Positions 42,460 to 52,377 are shown, numbered from the stretch's first letter. The stretch: DNA of 64,000 bases from Streptococcaceae bacterium ESL0729 (GCA_029391995.1 CP113924.1:239501-303500); one strand, 5' to 3'. A program made the numbers and translations. The notes: generated by a model not told the origin, from the sequence alone.

Positions 42460-45003
42460 ATGGCTAATATTGTAAAAAAGCTTGTTGAAAATGATAAGCG
42501 TGAATTAAAGAAACTAGATAAAAAGGCTGATGAGGTCGAAAAATTTGCTGGTGAGATGGAAGCCCTATCAGATGAGAATTTGAAGGCCAAAACTTCAATC
42601 TTACGCAAGCGTTATCAAAATGGTGAAAGTCTTGATGATTTACTTCCTGAGGCTTTTGCTGTCGTGCGTGAGGGAGCTAAGCGTGTTCTTGGTCTCTATC
42701 CTTATCATGTCCAAATTATGGGGGGAATTGTCCTTCATAATGGTGACGTCCCTGAGATGCGTACAGGTGAGGGTAAAACGCTAACTGCGACCATGCCTGT
42801 TTATTTGAATGCCCTAAGTGGCAAGGGTGTCCATGTAGTAACCGTTAATGAGTACCTATCAACTCGTGATGCCCTAGAGATGGGTGAACTTTACAACTGG
42901 TTGGGACTATCTGTTGGGATTAATCTTAATTCTAAGTCTGCTGAAGAAAAAAGAGAGGCTTATGCCTGTGATATTACCTACTCAACCAACTCTGAGTTAG
43001 GTTTTGACTACCTTCGTGATAACATGGTAACCCAAACTGAAGAGCTGGTTCAAAGGGATTTGAACTTTGCCTTGGTTGATGAGGTTGACTCTATCTTAAT
43101 TGATGAGGCAAGGACTCCGTTAATTATTTCTGGTCAGGCTGAAGGGTCAAGTGCCCTTTATACAAGAGCGGACATGTTTGTTAAATCCCTTGCAGATGAA
43201 GATTTTACCATCGACTTGCAGTCAAAAACAATCTCTTTAGCTGAGACAGGAATTGATAAGGCTGAAAGTTATTTTGATTTAGAAAATCTTTATGACCTCG
43301 AAAACGCAGCCCTAACCCACTATATTGACAATGCCCTTCGTGCCAACTATATCATGATTCGTGACCTTGATTACATGGTTGATGCCAACCAAGAGGTTCT
43401 GATTGTAGACCAGTTTACAGGTCGGGCCATGGAAGGACGCAGATATTCTGACGGTCTCCACCAGGCCATTGAAGCCAAGGAGTTAGTTCCCATTCAGGAT
43501 GAGTCAAAAACAATGGCCTCAATTACCTACCAAAATTTCTTTAGGATGTATAAAAAACTTGCTGGGATGACGGGTACTGCAAAGACTGAGGCTGAAGAAT
43601 TTAGGGAAATCTACAACATGCAGATTGTACCCATTCCTACCAACAAGCCAATTCAGCGTATTGACCACCATGATGTTTTATACCCAACAGTTGGCTCAAA
43701 ATTCAGGGCTGTTGTTGAAGAGGTTAAAGAACGCCACCATAATGGTCAACCTATCCTTATTGGGACTGTCGGAGTTGAAACCAGTGAGATTATTTCAAAT
43801 AGCTTGACCAAGGCTGGCATTCCCCATGAAGTTTTAAATGCTAAAAATCACTTCAAGGAAGCTGAAATTATCATGAATGCAGGTCAGAAGGGTGCAGTTA
43901 CTATTGCCACCAATATGGCTGGTCGTGGTACAGACATCAAGCTTGGTGCAGGTGTGCGTGAACTGGGAGGTCTTGCCGTAATCGGTACTGAACGCCATGA
44001 ATCACGCCGTATCGACAACCAGCTCCGTGGTCGTAGTGGCCGTCAAGGAGACCCAGGTGAGTCTAAATTTTACCTATCCCTTGAAGATGAGCTCATGCGT
44101 CGTTTTGGTAGCGAGCGGGTATCAGCCTTCCTTGAGAGCATGAATCTTTCTGAAGAAGATTCTGTTATTGAGTCACGTTTAATTACCCGTCAGGTTGAGT
44201 CAAGCCAAAAACGAGTTGAAGGAAACAACTATGACTCACGTAAGCAGGTTCTTCAATATGATGATGTCATGCGTGAGCAGAGGGAGATTATCTACCGCCA
44301 AAGAAAAGAGGTTATGACTACAAGTGATGACCTAAGTTCAGCCCTCCTTGGTATGTTTAAACGTACAATTGAAAGGGAGGTCGAAGGTCAAACCTTAGGA
44401 ACTAAGGAAGTAAGCCCAGAGGCTGTGGAAGGAATTTATGATTTTGCCAAAAATTCCCTTCTTCCAGAAGATATGATTACTAAATCAGAACTTGAAGGAA
44501 AATCAGCGGCTGAAATTCAAGCCCTGCTCTTTGATAAGGTCAAAAACCACTATCATGATCAGATGGATAAACTGCCTGAACCAGAACAAAGATTACGCTT
44601 CCAAAAGGCTGTAATTTTAAGGGTTGTTGACAGTAAGTGGGCTGATCATATTGATGCCTTAGACCAAATGAGACAATCTGTTGGTTTGAGGGGTTATGCC
44701 CAAAACAATCCCTTGGTAGAGTACCAGACTGAAAGCTATACCATGTTTAATGACATGATAGGCTCAATTGAGTTTGAAGTGACCCGTTTGATGATGAAGG
44801 CACAGATTCACCAAGAGGTACCAAGGGAGCACCCTCAAGCTGCAAGGACAACAGCATCACAAGAAAACCTGCTTGTCGATGATGAAACTTCAAAGGCAGC
44901 TGGTGATGTAGAGGAGATTGACTTTTCTCAAGTCAAGAGAAATGACCTGTGCCCATGTGGTAGCGGTAAAAAATTTAAAAATTGTCACGGACGTAATTTG
45001 TAG
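42460..45003 (+). CDS. secA: Preprotein translocase ATPase SecA
   Basis: The motor of the general secretion pathway at the membrane. Key parts: Walker A in [13 protein letters not shown] (near residue 100), [19 protein letters not shown], the second nucleotide-binding fold with [12 protein letters not shown] and [13 protein letters not shown], and the C-terminal SEC-C zinc motif [14 protein letters not shown]. At 847 residues it is the canonical SecA, not the accessory SecA2. The zinc motif shows the full SecB/ribosome-contact tail is kept. It is monocistronic or read through to aroF, as no T-run terminator follows. Confidence 0.98.
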   Translation: MANIVKKLVENDKRELKKLDKKADEVEKFAGEMEALSDENLKAKTSILRKRYQNGESLDDLLPEAFAVVREGAKRVLGLYPYHVQIMGGIVLHNGDVPEMRTGEGKTLTATMPVYLNALSGKGVHVVTVNEYLSTRDALEMGELYNWLGLSVGINLNSKSAEEKREAYACDITYSTNSELGFDYLRDNMVTQTEELVQRDLNFALVDEVDSILIDEARTPLIISGQAEGSSALYTRADMFVKSLADEDFTIDLQSKTISLAETGIDKAESYFDLENLYDLENAALTHYIDNALRANYIMIRDLDYMVDANQEVLIVDQFTGRAMEGRRYSDGLHQAIEAKELVPIQDESKTMASITYQNFFRMYKKLAGMTGTAKTEAEEFREIYNMQIVPIPTNKPIQRIDHHDVLYPTVGSKFRAVVEEVKERHHNGQPILIGTVGVETSEIISNSLTKAGIPHEVLNAKNHFKEAEIIMNAGQKGAVTIATNMAGRGTDIKLGAGVRELGGLAVIGTERHESRRIDNQLRGRSGRQGDPGESKFYLSLEDELMRRFGSERVSAFLESMNLSEEDSVIESRLITRQVESSQKRVEGNNYDSRKQVLQYDDVMREQREIIYRQRKEVMTTSDDLSSALLGMFKRTIEREVEGQTLGTKEVSPEAVEGIYDFAKNSLLPEDMITKSELEGKSAAEIQALLFDKVKNHYHDQMDKLPEPEQRLRFQKAVILRVVDSKWADHIDALDQMRQSVGLRGYAQNNPLVEYQTESYTMFNDMIGSIEFEVTRLMMKAQIHQEVPREHPQAARTTASQENLLVDDETSKAAGDVEEIDFSQVKRNDLCPCGSGKKFKNCHGRNL

Positions 45004-45012
45004 AAATTACGT
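44991..45012 (+). repeat. Perfect 9-bp hairpin at the secA stop codon
   Basis: ACGTAATTT (44991-44999) pairs exactly with AAATTACGT (45004-45012) around a GTAG loop that contains the secA stop. No T-run follows, so it is not a classic terminator. It may be a 3'-end stabilising structure or an attenuating element before the DAHP synthase gene. Confidence 0.6.
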
Positions 45013-45063
45013 AGGCAAAAATAGATATAAGATACATAAAAATTAAATAAGGTAGGATAATCC

Positions 45064-46104
45064 ATGTCATTTAAAAAATTAAGTCAAGCAATCAATGTTG
45101 AAGAAGTTAGGAAATTAGGTCACCTTGAAGGTCAAGACCTTGAAAACAAAAAGAAGAGGGATAAGGAACTTGAAGCCATTATTAAAGGAGAAGACGACCG
45201 TCTACTTCTAATCATTGGCCCATGTTCAAGTGATAATGAAGAGGCTGTCTTAGAATATGCCCGTCGCCTGGCTAAGCTTCAAGAAGAAGTTAAGGACAAA
45301 ATCTTTATGGTCATGCGAGTTTATACTGCGAAACCAAGAACTAATGGAGACGGCTACAAGGGTCTAATCCACCAGCCAAATAGCATGGGACTTCCTGACC
45401 TTTTAAATGGTATTAAGGCCGTTCGTGACCTTCACTACAAGGTTATTAAGGAAACAGGACTTACAACAGCTGATGAGATGCTCTACCCAGAAAACTTAGA
45501 ATTAGTTGATGACCTTGTCAGCTATATTGCAGTTGGAGCAAGGAGTGTTGAGGACCAACAACACCGTTTTGTAGCTAGTGGTATTGATGTACCAGTTGGG
45601 ATGAAAAATCCAACCAGCGGTAACCTTTCAGTCCTATTCAACGGGGTTTATGCGGCTCAACAGCCTCAAAACTTCCTCTTTACTGGATCAGAAGTTGAGA
45701 CATCAGGAAATGACATGGCCCACGTTATCCTACGTGGTGCAGTTACGGAAGAAGGAAAATACCTACCAAACTACTACTATGACAATCTTCTTCGCACAAT
45801 TGACATGTATGAAAAAATGAACCTGAAAAATCCATTTATCGTTGTTGATACCAACCACGACAACAGTGGAAAACAATACCTAGAACAGACTAGGATTGTC
45901 CGCCAAACCTTGGTCAACCGTGAATGGAATGAAAAAATCAAGAAAAACGTTCGCGGATTTATGATTGAAAGCTACTTGGAAGATGGACGTCAAGATAGTC
46001 CAGAAGTCTTTGGAAAATCAATCACCGACCCATGTCTTGGTTGGGATAAGACTGAAGCCTTGATTAGGGAAATATTTGAAACTGAAGGTGAAGTAGAAGC
46101 TTAG
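45064..46104 (+). CDS. aroF: DAHP synthase, class I
   Basis: 3-deoxy-7-phosphoheptulonate synthase, the first step of the shikimate pathway, condensing PEP and erythrose-4-phosphate. The 346-residue AroF/AroG-type protein shows the PEP-site motif LLIIGPCSSDNEEAVLEYA, VMRVYTAKPRTNGDGYKGL, and VVDTNHDNSGK near the C terminus. The N-terminal extension of about 45 residues is where aromatic amino acids inhibit in this class. It could be either the Phe- or Tyr-sensitive form; the symbol is therefore loose. Its last codons form the left arm of its terminator. Confidence 0.93.
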   Translation: MSFKKLSQAINVEEVRKLGHLEGQDLENKKKRDKELEAIIKGEDDRLLLIIGPCSSDNEEAVLEYARRLAKLQEEVKDKIFMVMRVYTAKPRTNGDGYKGLIHQPNSMGLPDLLNGIKAVRDLHYKVIKETGLTTADEMLYPENLELVDDLVSYIAVGARSVEDQQHRFVASGIDVPVGMKNPTSGNLSVLFNGVYAAQQPQNFLFTGSEVETSGNDMAHVILRGAVTEEGKYLPNYYYDNLLRTIDMYEKMNLKNPFIVVDTNHDNSGKQYLEQTRIVRQTLVNREWNEKIKKNVRGFMIESYLEDGRQDSPEVFGKSITDPCLGWDKTEALIREIFETEGEVEA

Positions 46105-46118
46105 GCTTCTACTTTTTT
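46092..46118 (+). terminator. Terminator overlapping the end of the DAHP synthase gene
   Basis: GTAGAAGC-TTAG-GCTTCTAC followed by six T. The left arm and loop are the last codons and stop of the CDS. Confidence 0.9.
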
Positions 46119-46179
46119 CATGGAAAAAATAAATATTTAGGGAATATTAATGGTTCAAGAATTATATATGGAGAATTAA

Positions 46180-46208
46180 TTGCATATTAAACTGGTTTAT
46201 GTTAGAAT
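46180..46208 (+). promoter_or_regulatory. Promoter of ptsH-ptsI
   Basis: TTGCAT (46180-46185), 17-base spacer ending TGT, TAGAAT (46203-46208). The leader is about 80 bases and carries GGGG-TTA-CCCC at 46220-46230, a small GC hairpin close to the transcript start. Confidence 0.78.
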
Positions 46209-46292
46209 TTTTATTGTAAGGGGTTACCCCGGGTGAAGAAATTGTTAATTTTTTCATAAATTTAATTTAGATAATTCGAAGGAGAATACAAA

Positions 46293-46559
46293 ATGGCATC
46301 AAAAGAATTTCACATTGTAGCAGAAACTGGAATCCATGCACGTCCTGCAACTTTACTAGTTCAAGCTGCTAGCAAATTTGCAAGCGATATTAACCTTGAC
46401 TACAAAGGTAAAGCAGTAAACTTAAAATCAATCATGGGTGTAATGAGCCTGGGTGTTGGTCAAGGTGCTGATGTTACTATCACTGCTGAAGGTGCTGATG
46501 CTGACGACGCAATCGCAGCAATCGCTGAAACAATGGAGAAAGAAGGTCTTGCTGAATAA
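46293..46559 (+). CDS. ptsH: Phosphocarrier protein HPr
   Basis: HPr passes phosphate from enzyme I to the sugar-specific PTS components. His15 is in [13 protein letters not shown], and the regulatory Ser46, phosphorylated by HPr kinase for CcpA signalling, is in [13 protein letters not shown]. It is 88 residues, full length. AAGGAG precedes the ATG. The stop codon overlaps the ptsI start (TAATG), giving tight coupling. Confidence 0.98.
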   Translation: MASKEFHIVAETGIHARPATLLVQAASKFASDINLDYKGKAVNLKSIMGVMSLGVGQGADVTITAEGADADDAIAAIAETMEKEGLAE

Positions 46560-48292
46560 TGTCGAAAATGCTTAAAGGTATTGCTGCCAGTGATGGTGTA
46601 GCAGTAGCAAAGGCTTATCTACTTATTCAACCGGATTTGTCATTTGAGGCAGTTACTGTCGAAAATACTGACAACGAAGAAGCTCGCTTAGACGCAGCCC
46701 TTGCTGCAAGTCAAAGCGAGCTTCAAGCTATCCGCGATAAAGCAGTATCAAGCCTTGGTGAAGAAGCTGCATCAGTATTTGATGCCCACTTAATGGTTCT
46801 TTCAGACCCTGAGATGATTGGTCAAATCAAGGAAACAATTCGTGCTAAGAAGACCAATGCCGAAGGTGCTCTTAAAGAAGTTACTGATATGTTTGTAACT
46901 CTTTTTGAAAATATGGATGATAATCCATACATGCAAGAAAGAGCTGCTGACATTCGTGACGTTGCAAAACGTGTTCTTGCGAATCTTTTAGGAGTTAAAC
47001 TTCCAAGTCCTGCTATGATCAATGAAGAGGTTGTTGTAATTGCCCACGACCTTACACCATCTGACACAGCTCAACTTGACCGTAAATTTGTTAAAGCCTT
47101 TATTACAAATATTGGTGGACGTACAAGTCACTCAGCTATCATGGCTAGAACCCTTGAAATCCCAGCTGTTCTTGGTACCAACAACATTACTGAGCTTGTA
47201 AAAGACGGTGACATGCTTGCAGTTAACGGAATCACTGGTGAAGTTATTATTGATCCAAGTGAAGCTGAGCAAGCTGAATTCAAAAAAGCAGGTCAGGCTT
47301 ATGCTGAGCTTAAGGCTACTTGGGAAGAATTAAAAGATGCTGAAACTGTTACTGCAGATGGTAAACATTTTGAATTAGCAGCAAACATCGGTACTCCTAA
47401 GGACGTTATCGGAGCAAATGATAACGGAGCTGAAGCTATCGGACTTTACCGTACTGAATTCTTATACATGGATTCAAAAGACTTCCCAACAGAAGATGAA
47501 CAGTACGAAGCTTACAAGGCTGTGCTTGTTGGTATGAACGGAAAACCTGTTGTCGTTCGTACAATGGATATTGGTGGAGACAAGGAACTTCCTTACTTTG
47601 ACCTTCCACACGAAATGAATCCATTCCTTGGATACCGTGCCCTACGTATCTCTTTATCTGAAGGTGGAGATGCTATGTTCCGTACACAAATCCGTGCTCT
47701 ACTTCGTGCCTCAGTTCATGGTACCCTTCGTATCATGTTCCCAATGGTTGCACTTGTTACTGAATTCCGTGCAGCTAAGAAGGTATTTGACGAAGAAAAA
47801 GCAAATCTTCAAGCTGAAGGCGTTGAAGTTGCTGACAACATCCAAGTTGGTATCATGATTGAAATCCCAGCGGCTGCTATGCTTGCTGACCAATTTGCTA
47901 AAGAAGTTGACTTCTTCTCAATTGGTACAAACGATCTTATCCAATACACAATGGCTGCTGACCGTATGAATGAGCAAGTTTCATACCTTTATCAACCATA
48001 CAACCCATCAATCCTACGCTTGATCAACAATGTTATCAAGGCAGCTCACGCTGAAGGCAAATGGGCTGGAATGTGTGGTGAGATGGCAGGAGATCAACTA
48101 GCAGTACCACTTTTAGTTGGTATGGGTCTTGATGAGTTCTCAATGAGTGCTACTTCAGTTCTTAAAACTCGTAGCCTAATGAAGAAACTTGACACTGCGA
48201 AAATGGAAGAGCTTGCTCAAAAGGCTCTTACTGAAACTTCAACCATGGAAGAAGTTGTCGCACTTGTTAATGAATATGCTCCAGAAGCATAA
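46559..48292 (+). CDS. ptsI: PTS enzyme I
   Basis: Phosphoenolpyruvate-protein phosphotransferase, the first PTS step. The phosphorylated His is in [23 protein letters not shown]; the PEP-binding half shows [25 protein letters not shown], and [34 protein letters not shown], with the catalytic Cys in MCGEMAGD. It is full length at 577 residues. It is second in the ptsHI operon and ends at a strong terminator. Confidence 0.98.
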   Translation: MSKMLKGIAASDGVAVAKAYLLIQPDLSFEAVTVENTDNEEARLDAALAASQSELQAIRDKAVSSLGEEAASVFDAHLMVLSDPEMIGQIKETIRAKKTNAEGALKEVTDMFVTLFENMDDNPYMQERAADIRDVAKRVLANLLGVKLPSPAMINEEVVVIAHDLTPSDTAQLDRKFVKAFITNIGGRTSHSAIMARTLEIPAVLGTNNITELVKDGDMLAVNGITGEVIIDPSEAEQAEFKKAGQAYAELKATWEELKDAETVTADGKHFELAANIGTPKDVIGANDNGAEAIGLYRTEFLYMDSKDFPTEDEQYEAYKAVLVGMNGKPVVVRTMDIGGDKELPYFDLPHEMNPFLGYRALRISLSEGGDAMFRTQIRALLRASVHGTLRIMFPMVALVTEFRAAKKVFDEEKANLQAEGVEVADNIQVGIMIEIPAAAMLADQFAKEVDFFSIGTNDLIQYTMAADRMNEQVSYLYQPYNPSILRLINNVIKAAHAEGKWAGMCGEMAGDQLAVPLLVGMGLDEFSMSATSVLKTRSLMKKLDTAKMEELAQKALTETSTMEEVVALVNEYAPEA

Positions 48293-48301
48293 TAAGATAA
48301 T

Positions 48302-48337
48302 AAAAAAAGTTGAACCCTTGGGTTCAACTTTTTTTAT
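48302..48337. terminator. Bidirectional terminator ptsI / CYTH gene
   Basis: AAAAAAGTTGAACCC and GGGTTCAACTTTTTT form a long stem with a minimal loop. The stop codon of the convergent CYTH gene (48324-48326) lies inside its right arm. Confidence 0.92.
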
Positions 48338-48917
48338 TATCTAAAGTTTTAAGAAAACGGACAACCTTACTTTTGGCATAGCGAAATTCAATATTTTTTT
48401 CAGCCAAAAAATTATAAAAATCTTTCTTTCCTTTGCGGGCGTCAGTAACCTCAAGCTCAAGTTCATAGTCACAGTTGTCAGCGTAGGTATTTTTATCAAG
48501 GGCCATGAGCCCAATTTCAGTAGGCATTTCTTGTCTGATTGTCATAAGCTTACCGAGGACTGTGATTTTATTTAAATCAATCTTCTTGTCCCTTAAGATT
48601 TGTAAAATATCAGCTAGTTGGGGCAGCTCTTCATTGATTTTTTTATTATCAAGCATCTCTTGGGCCTCTTTTAGGCTAAGCCTTGCATTATGCTCCATAT
48701 TTCCAACATTTTGCGGAACCTTAAGGGTCATCTCAGCTGAGTCATCAAAGGTTCTAATCCTAAGAGCCAGGCGATTTTCACGCATGATAAAGTCAGTGCT
48801 ATCCAGGTAATGGTTGACCTGCCTGATGGGGGTGACATGGCTGAAGTACTTTTTTAAGCGGTCGTACTCATCCATACTAAGGAGGCTTTTATATTCGATT
48901 TCTAAATTTGTGGTCAT
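48324..48917 (-). CDS. CYTH domain protein (triphosphate tunnel enzyme)
   Basis: A 197-residue CYTH-family protein. The signature ExExK is in NLEIEYKSLLS at the N terminus, followed by paired basic and acidic strands (YLDSTDFIMRENRLALRIR, AEMTLKVPQ, YELELEV, RYAKSKVVRF). Members hydrolyse inorganic triphosphate or related compounds. It is divergent from relQ, the same neighbourhood as YjbK and YjbM in other Firmicutes. The ribosome site (GGAT) is weak. Confidence 0.9.
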   Translation of the reverse strand: MTTNLEIEYKSLLSMDEYDRLKKYFSHVTPIRQVNHYLDSTDFIMRENRLALRIRTFDDSAEMTLKVPQNVGNMEHNARLSLKEAQEMLDNKKINEELPQLADILQILRDKKIDLNKITVLGKLMTIRQEMPTEIGLMALDKNTYADNCDYELELEVTDARKGKKDFYNFLAEKNIEFRYAKSKVVRFLKTLDNKKS

Positions 48918-49036
48918 AATGTAATCCGTTCTAAATTATGGTAAAATTATTATAAATTATAACGTGAAAAAGGAGAAGAGGCAAGTTTTTTAAGAACGAG
49001 AACGACCAGTTTTTGAAAAATTGTTAATTTATGATT

Positions 49037-49714
49037 ATGAGCGATATGAATTGGGAAGAATTTTTGGATCCTTATGTCCAGACTGTTGGCGAACTTAAGA
49101 TAAAACTTCGGGGGATGAGAAAGCAGTTTCAAAAGAAAAACATGCACTCTCCGATTGAATTTGTGACAGGACGTGTTAAGCCAGTTGAAAGTATCATCAA
49201 GAAGGCCAAGCTAAGAGGAGTTAAGCGGGAAAATTTGGACCATGAAATGCAGGATATAGCTGGTATTCGGATTATGGTTCAATTTGTTGAAGACGTGGAA
49301 GAAGTCTTAGAACTTTTGAGGAAGCGAAAGGATTTTAATATTATTCAGGAGAGGGACTATATTAAAAATCAGAAGGCAAGTGGTTATAGGAGTTATCATG
49401 TGGTTATTGAGTATCCTGCTGAAACTATAAATGGCCACAAGGTCATTCTCGCTGAAATCCAGATTAGAACTCTTGCCATGAATTTTTGGGCGACCATTGA
49501 GCATTCACTTAACTACAAGTATCAGGGGGAGTTTCCAAAGGAACTTAAGGAAAGGATTGCCAAAACGGCTAAGATTGCCTATGACCTCGACCAGGAAATG
49601 AGCGAAATCAGGGAGGAAATCCAGGAGGCTCAGCTGCTTTTTAATCCCCCAGCAAGTAAATTAAATGACGGAGTAGGTAATAGTGATGACAATGATGAAT
49701 ATTACAGATGGTAA
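49037..49714 (+). CDS. relQ: Small alarmone synthetase RelQ
   Basis: A single-domain (p)ppGpp synthetase that makes alarmone from ATP and GTP/GDP. Synthetase-domain motifs: VTGRVKPVESIIKKAK, HEMQDIAGIRIMVQF, KASGYRSYHVVIEYP and EIQIRTLAMNFWATIEHSLNYKY. No hydrolase, TGS or ACT domain is present. Possible starts are ATG 49031, 49037 and 49046; none has a good ribosome site, and 49037 (MSDMNWEEF) is a compromise. The next gene, nadK, begins inside its 3' end, so the pair is coupled. Confidence 0.92.
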   Translation: MSDMNWEEFLDPYVQTVGELKIKLRGMRKQFQKKNMHSPIEFVTGRVKPVESIIKKAKLRGVKRENLDHEMQDIAGIRIMVQFVEDVEEVLELLRKRKDFNIIQERDYIKNQKASGYRSYHVVIEYPAETINGHKVILAEIQIRTLAMNFWATIEHSLNYKYQGEFPKELKERIAKTAKIAYDLDQEMSEIREEIQEAQLLFNPPASKLNDGVGNSDDNDEYYRW

Positions 49715-50516
49715 GAAGGTAGCTATTGTCTCAAGTGGTTCCAAGCAATCAAAGGATTTAGAAGATGACTTGGCTCAAAAATTAAAATCCCGCTGTATTC
49801 AAATTGATGCCAAGCGTCCAGATATTGTTATTTCCATCGGTGGAGATGGTACCTTTTTACAGGCCATTCACCAGTATGAAAGGTGCTTGGATAGGATTAG
49901 GTTTGTTGGTGTTCATACAGGTCATTTGGGATTTTATACGGATTATTTAGCTAGTGAATTAGATGAGTTGGTTGAGGCTGTGGTTTATGAACAGCCTGAA
50001 AAAGCTATTTCCTACCCCCTTTTAAAGGTCAAGGCTGTCATGGCTGATGGCCAGACCTTTGAAAAATATGCCCTTAATGAATCAACTATTAGAAGGTTGA
50101 GTCATACCTTGGTTGCTGATGTTTATCTTTCAGATTTTCTTTTTGAACGCTTCAGGGGAGACGGTCTTTCTGTATCAACACCAACGGGTTCAACTGCCTA
50201 CAATAAGTCAATTGGTGGTGCTGTCATTCATCCTGGACTTAGGGTCATGCAGATGGCTGAAATTGCATCTTTAAATAACCGGGTTTATAGGACTCTTGGA
50301 GCACCAATTGTGGTTAGTGACCAAGAAAATATTGTCTTAAATTTAGACAAGGCTCTTGATTACGGACTAACTGTTGATCAACTGGAGTATAAGTTTACCA
50401 ATCTTGCTGGGATTGAATATCGACTGGATGGTAAGGAAGTTAAATTTTTAGGAAGCCGTCATAATTCTTTTTGGAAAAGGGTGCAGGAATCCTTCATCGG
50501 TGATGATATTGACTAA
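49683..50516 (+). CDS. nadK: NAD kinase
   Basis: NadK phosphorylates NAD to NADP. The nucleotide motif is IVISIGGDGTFLQAIHQY (GGDG near residue 57), then GHLGFYTD, the NE motif in YALNESTIRR, and TPTGSTAYNKSIGG. At 277 residues it is the usual Gram-positive size. Start candidates cluster: GTG 49683, ATG 49686, 49692 and 49695; GGAG at 49670 fits GTG/ATG best. It overlaps relQ by 32 bases. Together with relQ and rluD it forms a conserved operon. Confidence 0.93.
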   Translation: MMTMMNITDGKKVAIVSSGSKQSKDLEDDLAQKLKSRCIQIDAKRPDIVISIGGDGTFLQAIHQYERCLDRIRFVGVHTGHLGFYTDYLASELDELVEAVVYEQPEKAISYPLLKVKAVMADGQTFEKYALNESTIRRLSHTLVADVYLSDFLFERFRGDGLSVSTPTGSTAYNKSIGGAVIHPGLRVMQMAEIASLNNRVYRTLGAPIVVSDQENIVLNLDKALDYGLTVDQLEYKFTNLAGIEYRLDGKEVKFLGSRHNSFWKRVQESFIGDDID

Positions 50517-50531
50517 AGCTAAAGCTAAAGC
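50514..50531 (+). repeat. Triple hexamer between nadK and rluD
   Basis: TAAAGC occurs three times in tandem, starting with the nadK stop codon, followed by degenerate AGAAG/AAAAG purine repeats up to the rluD start. The purine tract supplies only a weak ribosome site. Confidence 0.6.
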
Positions 50532-50557
50532 TAGAAGTAAAAGTAGAAGTGGTAGAT

Positions 50558-51433
50558 ATGAACTTTGAGTATAGGGTTGAAGATGACCGAATTAAAATTA
50601 AAACAGTCCTCGCCAAGCAGGGGATTTCAAGGAGGCTTCTGACCAAGATAAAATTTAGGGGAGGCTTGATTCTTTTAAATGGCCAAGAGGAAATTGTAAC
50701 CAAGTTTGCCAGTAAGGGAGACGTGATTGAGGTTTATTTGCCAGCAGAAGGTGTATCTGATAGGCTTGAACCAAGTTACTATCCCCTTGACATTGTTTTT
50801 GAAGATGATCACTTTATTGTTATTAATAAGCCTGCAGGCTATGCTAGTGTAACAAGCTCAGTTCACCCCAAGCATACAATCTCAAATTTTATCCAAGATT
50901 ATTTGATAAGGCAGGACTATGAAAACAAGAAGGTTCATCTGGTAACAAGACTTGATAGGAATACATCGGGCTTGATGCTTTTTGCCAAGCATGGTTTTGC
51001 CCATGCCCTCATGGACAAAATGCTCCAGGAAAAAAGGATTGAAAAAAGATATTTTGCCCTAGTTGAAAAATCTGATGAACTTGAAGCAGCAGGCGAAATT
51101 ATAGCCCCAATTGCTAGAGAAGATGGCAGTATCATTAAAAGATGTGTGGCCAAGGGGGGCAAGGAGGCTCATACCTCCTACAGGCTTGTTAAGTCAGCAG
51201 ATGATATCTCTCTTTTAGATATCAAGCTTCATACGGGAAGGACCCATCAAATTAGGGTTCATTTTTCCCATCTTAAGGCTCCTCTTTTGGGGGATGACTT
51301 ATATGGCGGGTCTTTAGCTAGAATAAGCAGGCAGGCCCTTCACTGCCACAAGCTTGAGTTTATTCATCCGATTAGCCAGGAGCTAATTACCTTAAATAGT
51401 GACCTTCCTTCAGACATGAGGAATTTGCTATAA
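50558..51433 (+). CDS. rluD: RluD-family 23S rRNA pseudouridine synthase
   Basis: A pseudouridine synthase of the RsuA/RluD class with catalytic Asp in HLVTRLDRNTSGLMLFAK and further motifs FIVINKPAGYASV and HTGRTHQIRVHFSHLKAPLLGD. An S4-like RNA-binding start (VLAKQGISRRLLTKIKFRGGLILLNG) precedes it. Frame opens at GTG 50549; ATG 50558 is more likely, with AAGTGG nearby (291 residues). It is third in the relQ-nadK-rluD operon. Target uridines are inferred only from the family. Confidence 0.9.
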   Translation: MNFEYRVEDDRIKIKTVLAKQGISRRLLTKIKFRGGLILLNGQEEIVTKFASKGDVIEVYLPAEGVSDRLEPSYYPLDIVFEDDHFIVINKPAGYASVTSSVHPKHTISNFIQDYLIRQDYENKKVHLVTRLDRNTSGLMLFAKHGFAHALMDKMLQEKRIEKRYFALVEKSDELEAAGEIIAPIAREDGSIIKRCVAKGGKEAHTSYRLVKSADDISLLDIKLHTGRTHQIRVHFSHLKAPLLGDDLYGGSLARISRQALHCHKLEFIHPISQELITLNSDLPSDMRNLL

Positions 51434-51465
51434 AAAAATAGCTACCAGAAGGTAGCTGTTTTTTG
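51432..51465. terminator. Bidirectional terminator rluD / cyclophilin
   Basis: AGCTACC-AGAA-GGTAGCT flanked by A-run and T-run. Confidence 0.88.
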
Positions 51466-51475
51466 TTGGTAGGTC

Positions 51476-52255
51476 TTACTTGCTAAAATCATAATCTTTA
51501 ATGATTTCGATACTTTTGATTTTTACTGGGTTGAGAGGTTTTGATTTCTCACCAGAATCATTTGTAGCTACCTCACCTGAGGCAATCTTGTCAACAACAT
51601 CCATGCCAGAAATAACTTGACCAAAGACTGTATAATTACCATCAAGGCTTGGAACTCCACCAGTCTTATAAGAGTCGATTATCTTACTTGGATACTTCCC
51701 TGTATTTAAACCAGCACTACTATCAACAGGATTTTGGACGATGAAGAACTGACTTCCATTGGTATTAGCACCAGCATTTGCCATTGAAAGAGCCCCTCTT
51801 ATGTGGTAGAGATTTTGTGAAATTTCATTTTTAAAACCTTGGCCAGAATCAATATTTTTATCCTTGTCCTTCCAGATAGATTGGCCTCCACGTCCTGAAT
51901 TTTCTGGATCTCCACTTTGAATCATGAAATCTTTAACCACCCTAAAGAATTCTAGGTTATTATAATATCCATCTTTGGCATGGGTAAGGAAATTTTGTGA
52001 AGCTAGGGGAGCATATTTGGGAAAAAGCTTGATGGTAATATCACCAGCTTCAGTGACCATTTTAACTTCAGCTTCATCATCAGCGACTGCAGTCGATAAT
52101 TGGGGCAGGTTTAACTCATTTAGACTTTCATTTTTAGCTGCACTTGACTTACTATTATCTTTATTGGCAAAGAAAACAAGAACGGCTACAAGGAAGATGA
52201 GAATAAGCCCACCAGCAATTAGACCTATATTTTTATTTTTATCATTTTTTTTCAT
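51476..52255 (-). CDS. Membrane-anchored cyclophilin-type prolyl isomerase
   Basis: A 259-residue peptidyl-prolyl cis-trans isomerase outside the membrane. A basic start (KKNDKNKN) and one hydrophobic helix (about 10-30) are followed by a linker and the cyclophilin domain from about residue 62: NFLTHAKDGYYNNLEFFRVVKDFMIQSGDP, GALSMANAGANTNGSQFFI and YTVFGQVISGMDVVDKI. The helix ends FFANKDN with no lipobox Cys, so it is a signal-anchored protein rather than a lipoprotein. It probably helps fold secreted proteins. The promoter lies so close that the mRNA may be leaderless. Confidence 0.9.
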   Translation of the reverse strand: MKKNDKNKNIGLIAGGLILIFLVAVLVFFANKDNSKSSAAKNESLNELNLPQLSTAVADDEAEVKMVTEAGDITIKLFPKYAPLASQNFLTHAKDGYYNNLEFFRVVKDFMIQSGDPENSGRGGQSIWKDKDKNIDSGQGFKNEISQNLYHIRGALSMANAGANTNGSQFFIVQNPVDSSAGLNTGKYPSKIIDSYKTGGVPSLDGNYTVFGQVISGMDVVDKIASGEVATNDSGEKSKPLNPVKIKSIEIIKDYDFSK

Positions 52256-52261
52256 GATAGT

Positions 52262-52270
52262 ATTATAACA
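52262..52270 (-). promoter_or_regulatory. Extended -10 directly before the cyclophilin ATG
   Basis: Read on the minus strand, TGtTATAAT ends 6 bases before the ATG, so transcription should begin at or within a base or two of the start codon. No ribosome site lies between them. Confidence 0.55.
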
Positions 52271-52320
52271 AATTCAGATTTATAAATAAAGGAATTCCTA
52301 GGCTCCCTTGGTAAAATACC

Positions 52321-52349
52321 TTGCAAAAATATCTAAATATTTGTATAAT
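52321..52349 (+). promoter_or_regulatory. Promoter of the amino-acid ABC operon
   Basis: TTGCAA (52321-52326), 17-base spacer, TATAAT (52344-52349), followed by AAGGGGTGA 5 bases before the permease ATG. Confidence 0.82.
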
Positions 52350-52377
52350 TATAGAACTACATTTTAAGGGGTGACAG

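Noticed and set aside
42460-42608. Minus-strand frame opposite the start of secA
   Set aside because: Ser/Phe-rich shadow of the conserved SecA N terminus with no ribosome site.
46220-46230. GGGG-TTA-CCCC as a terminator
   Set aside because: No T-run follows, and it lies between a clear promoter and ptsH; a leader hairpin is more likely.
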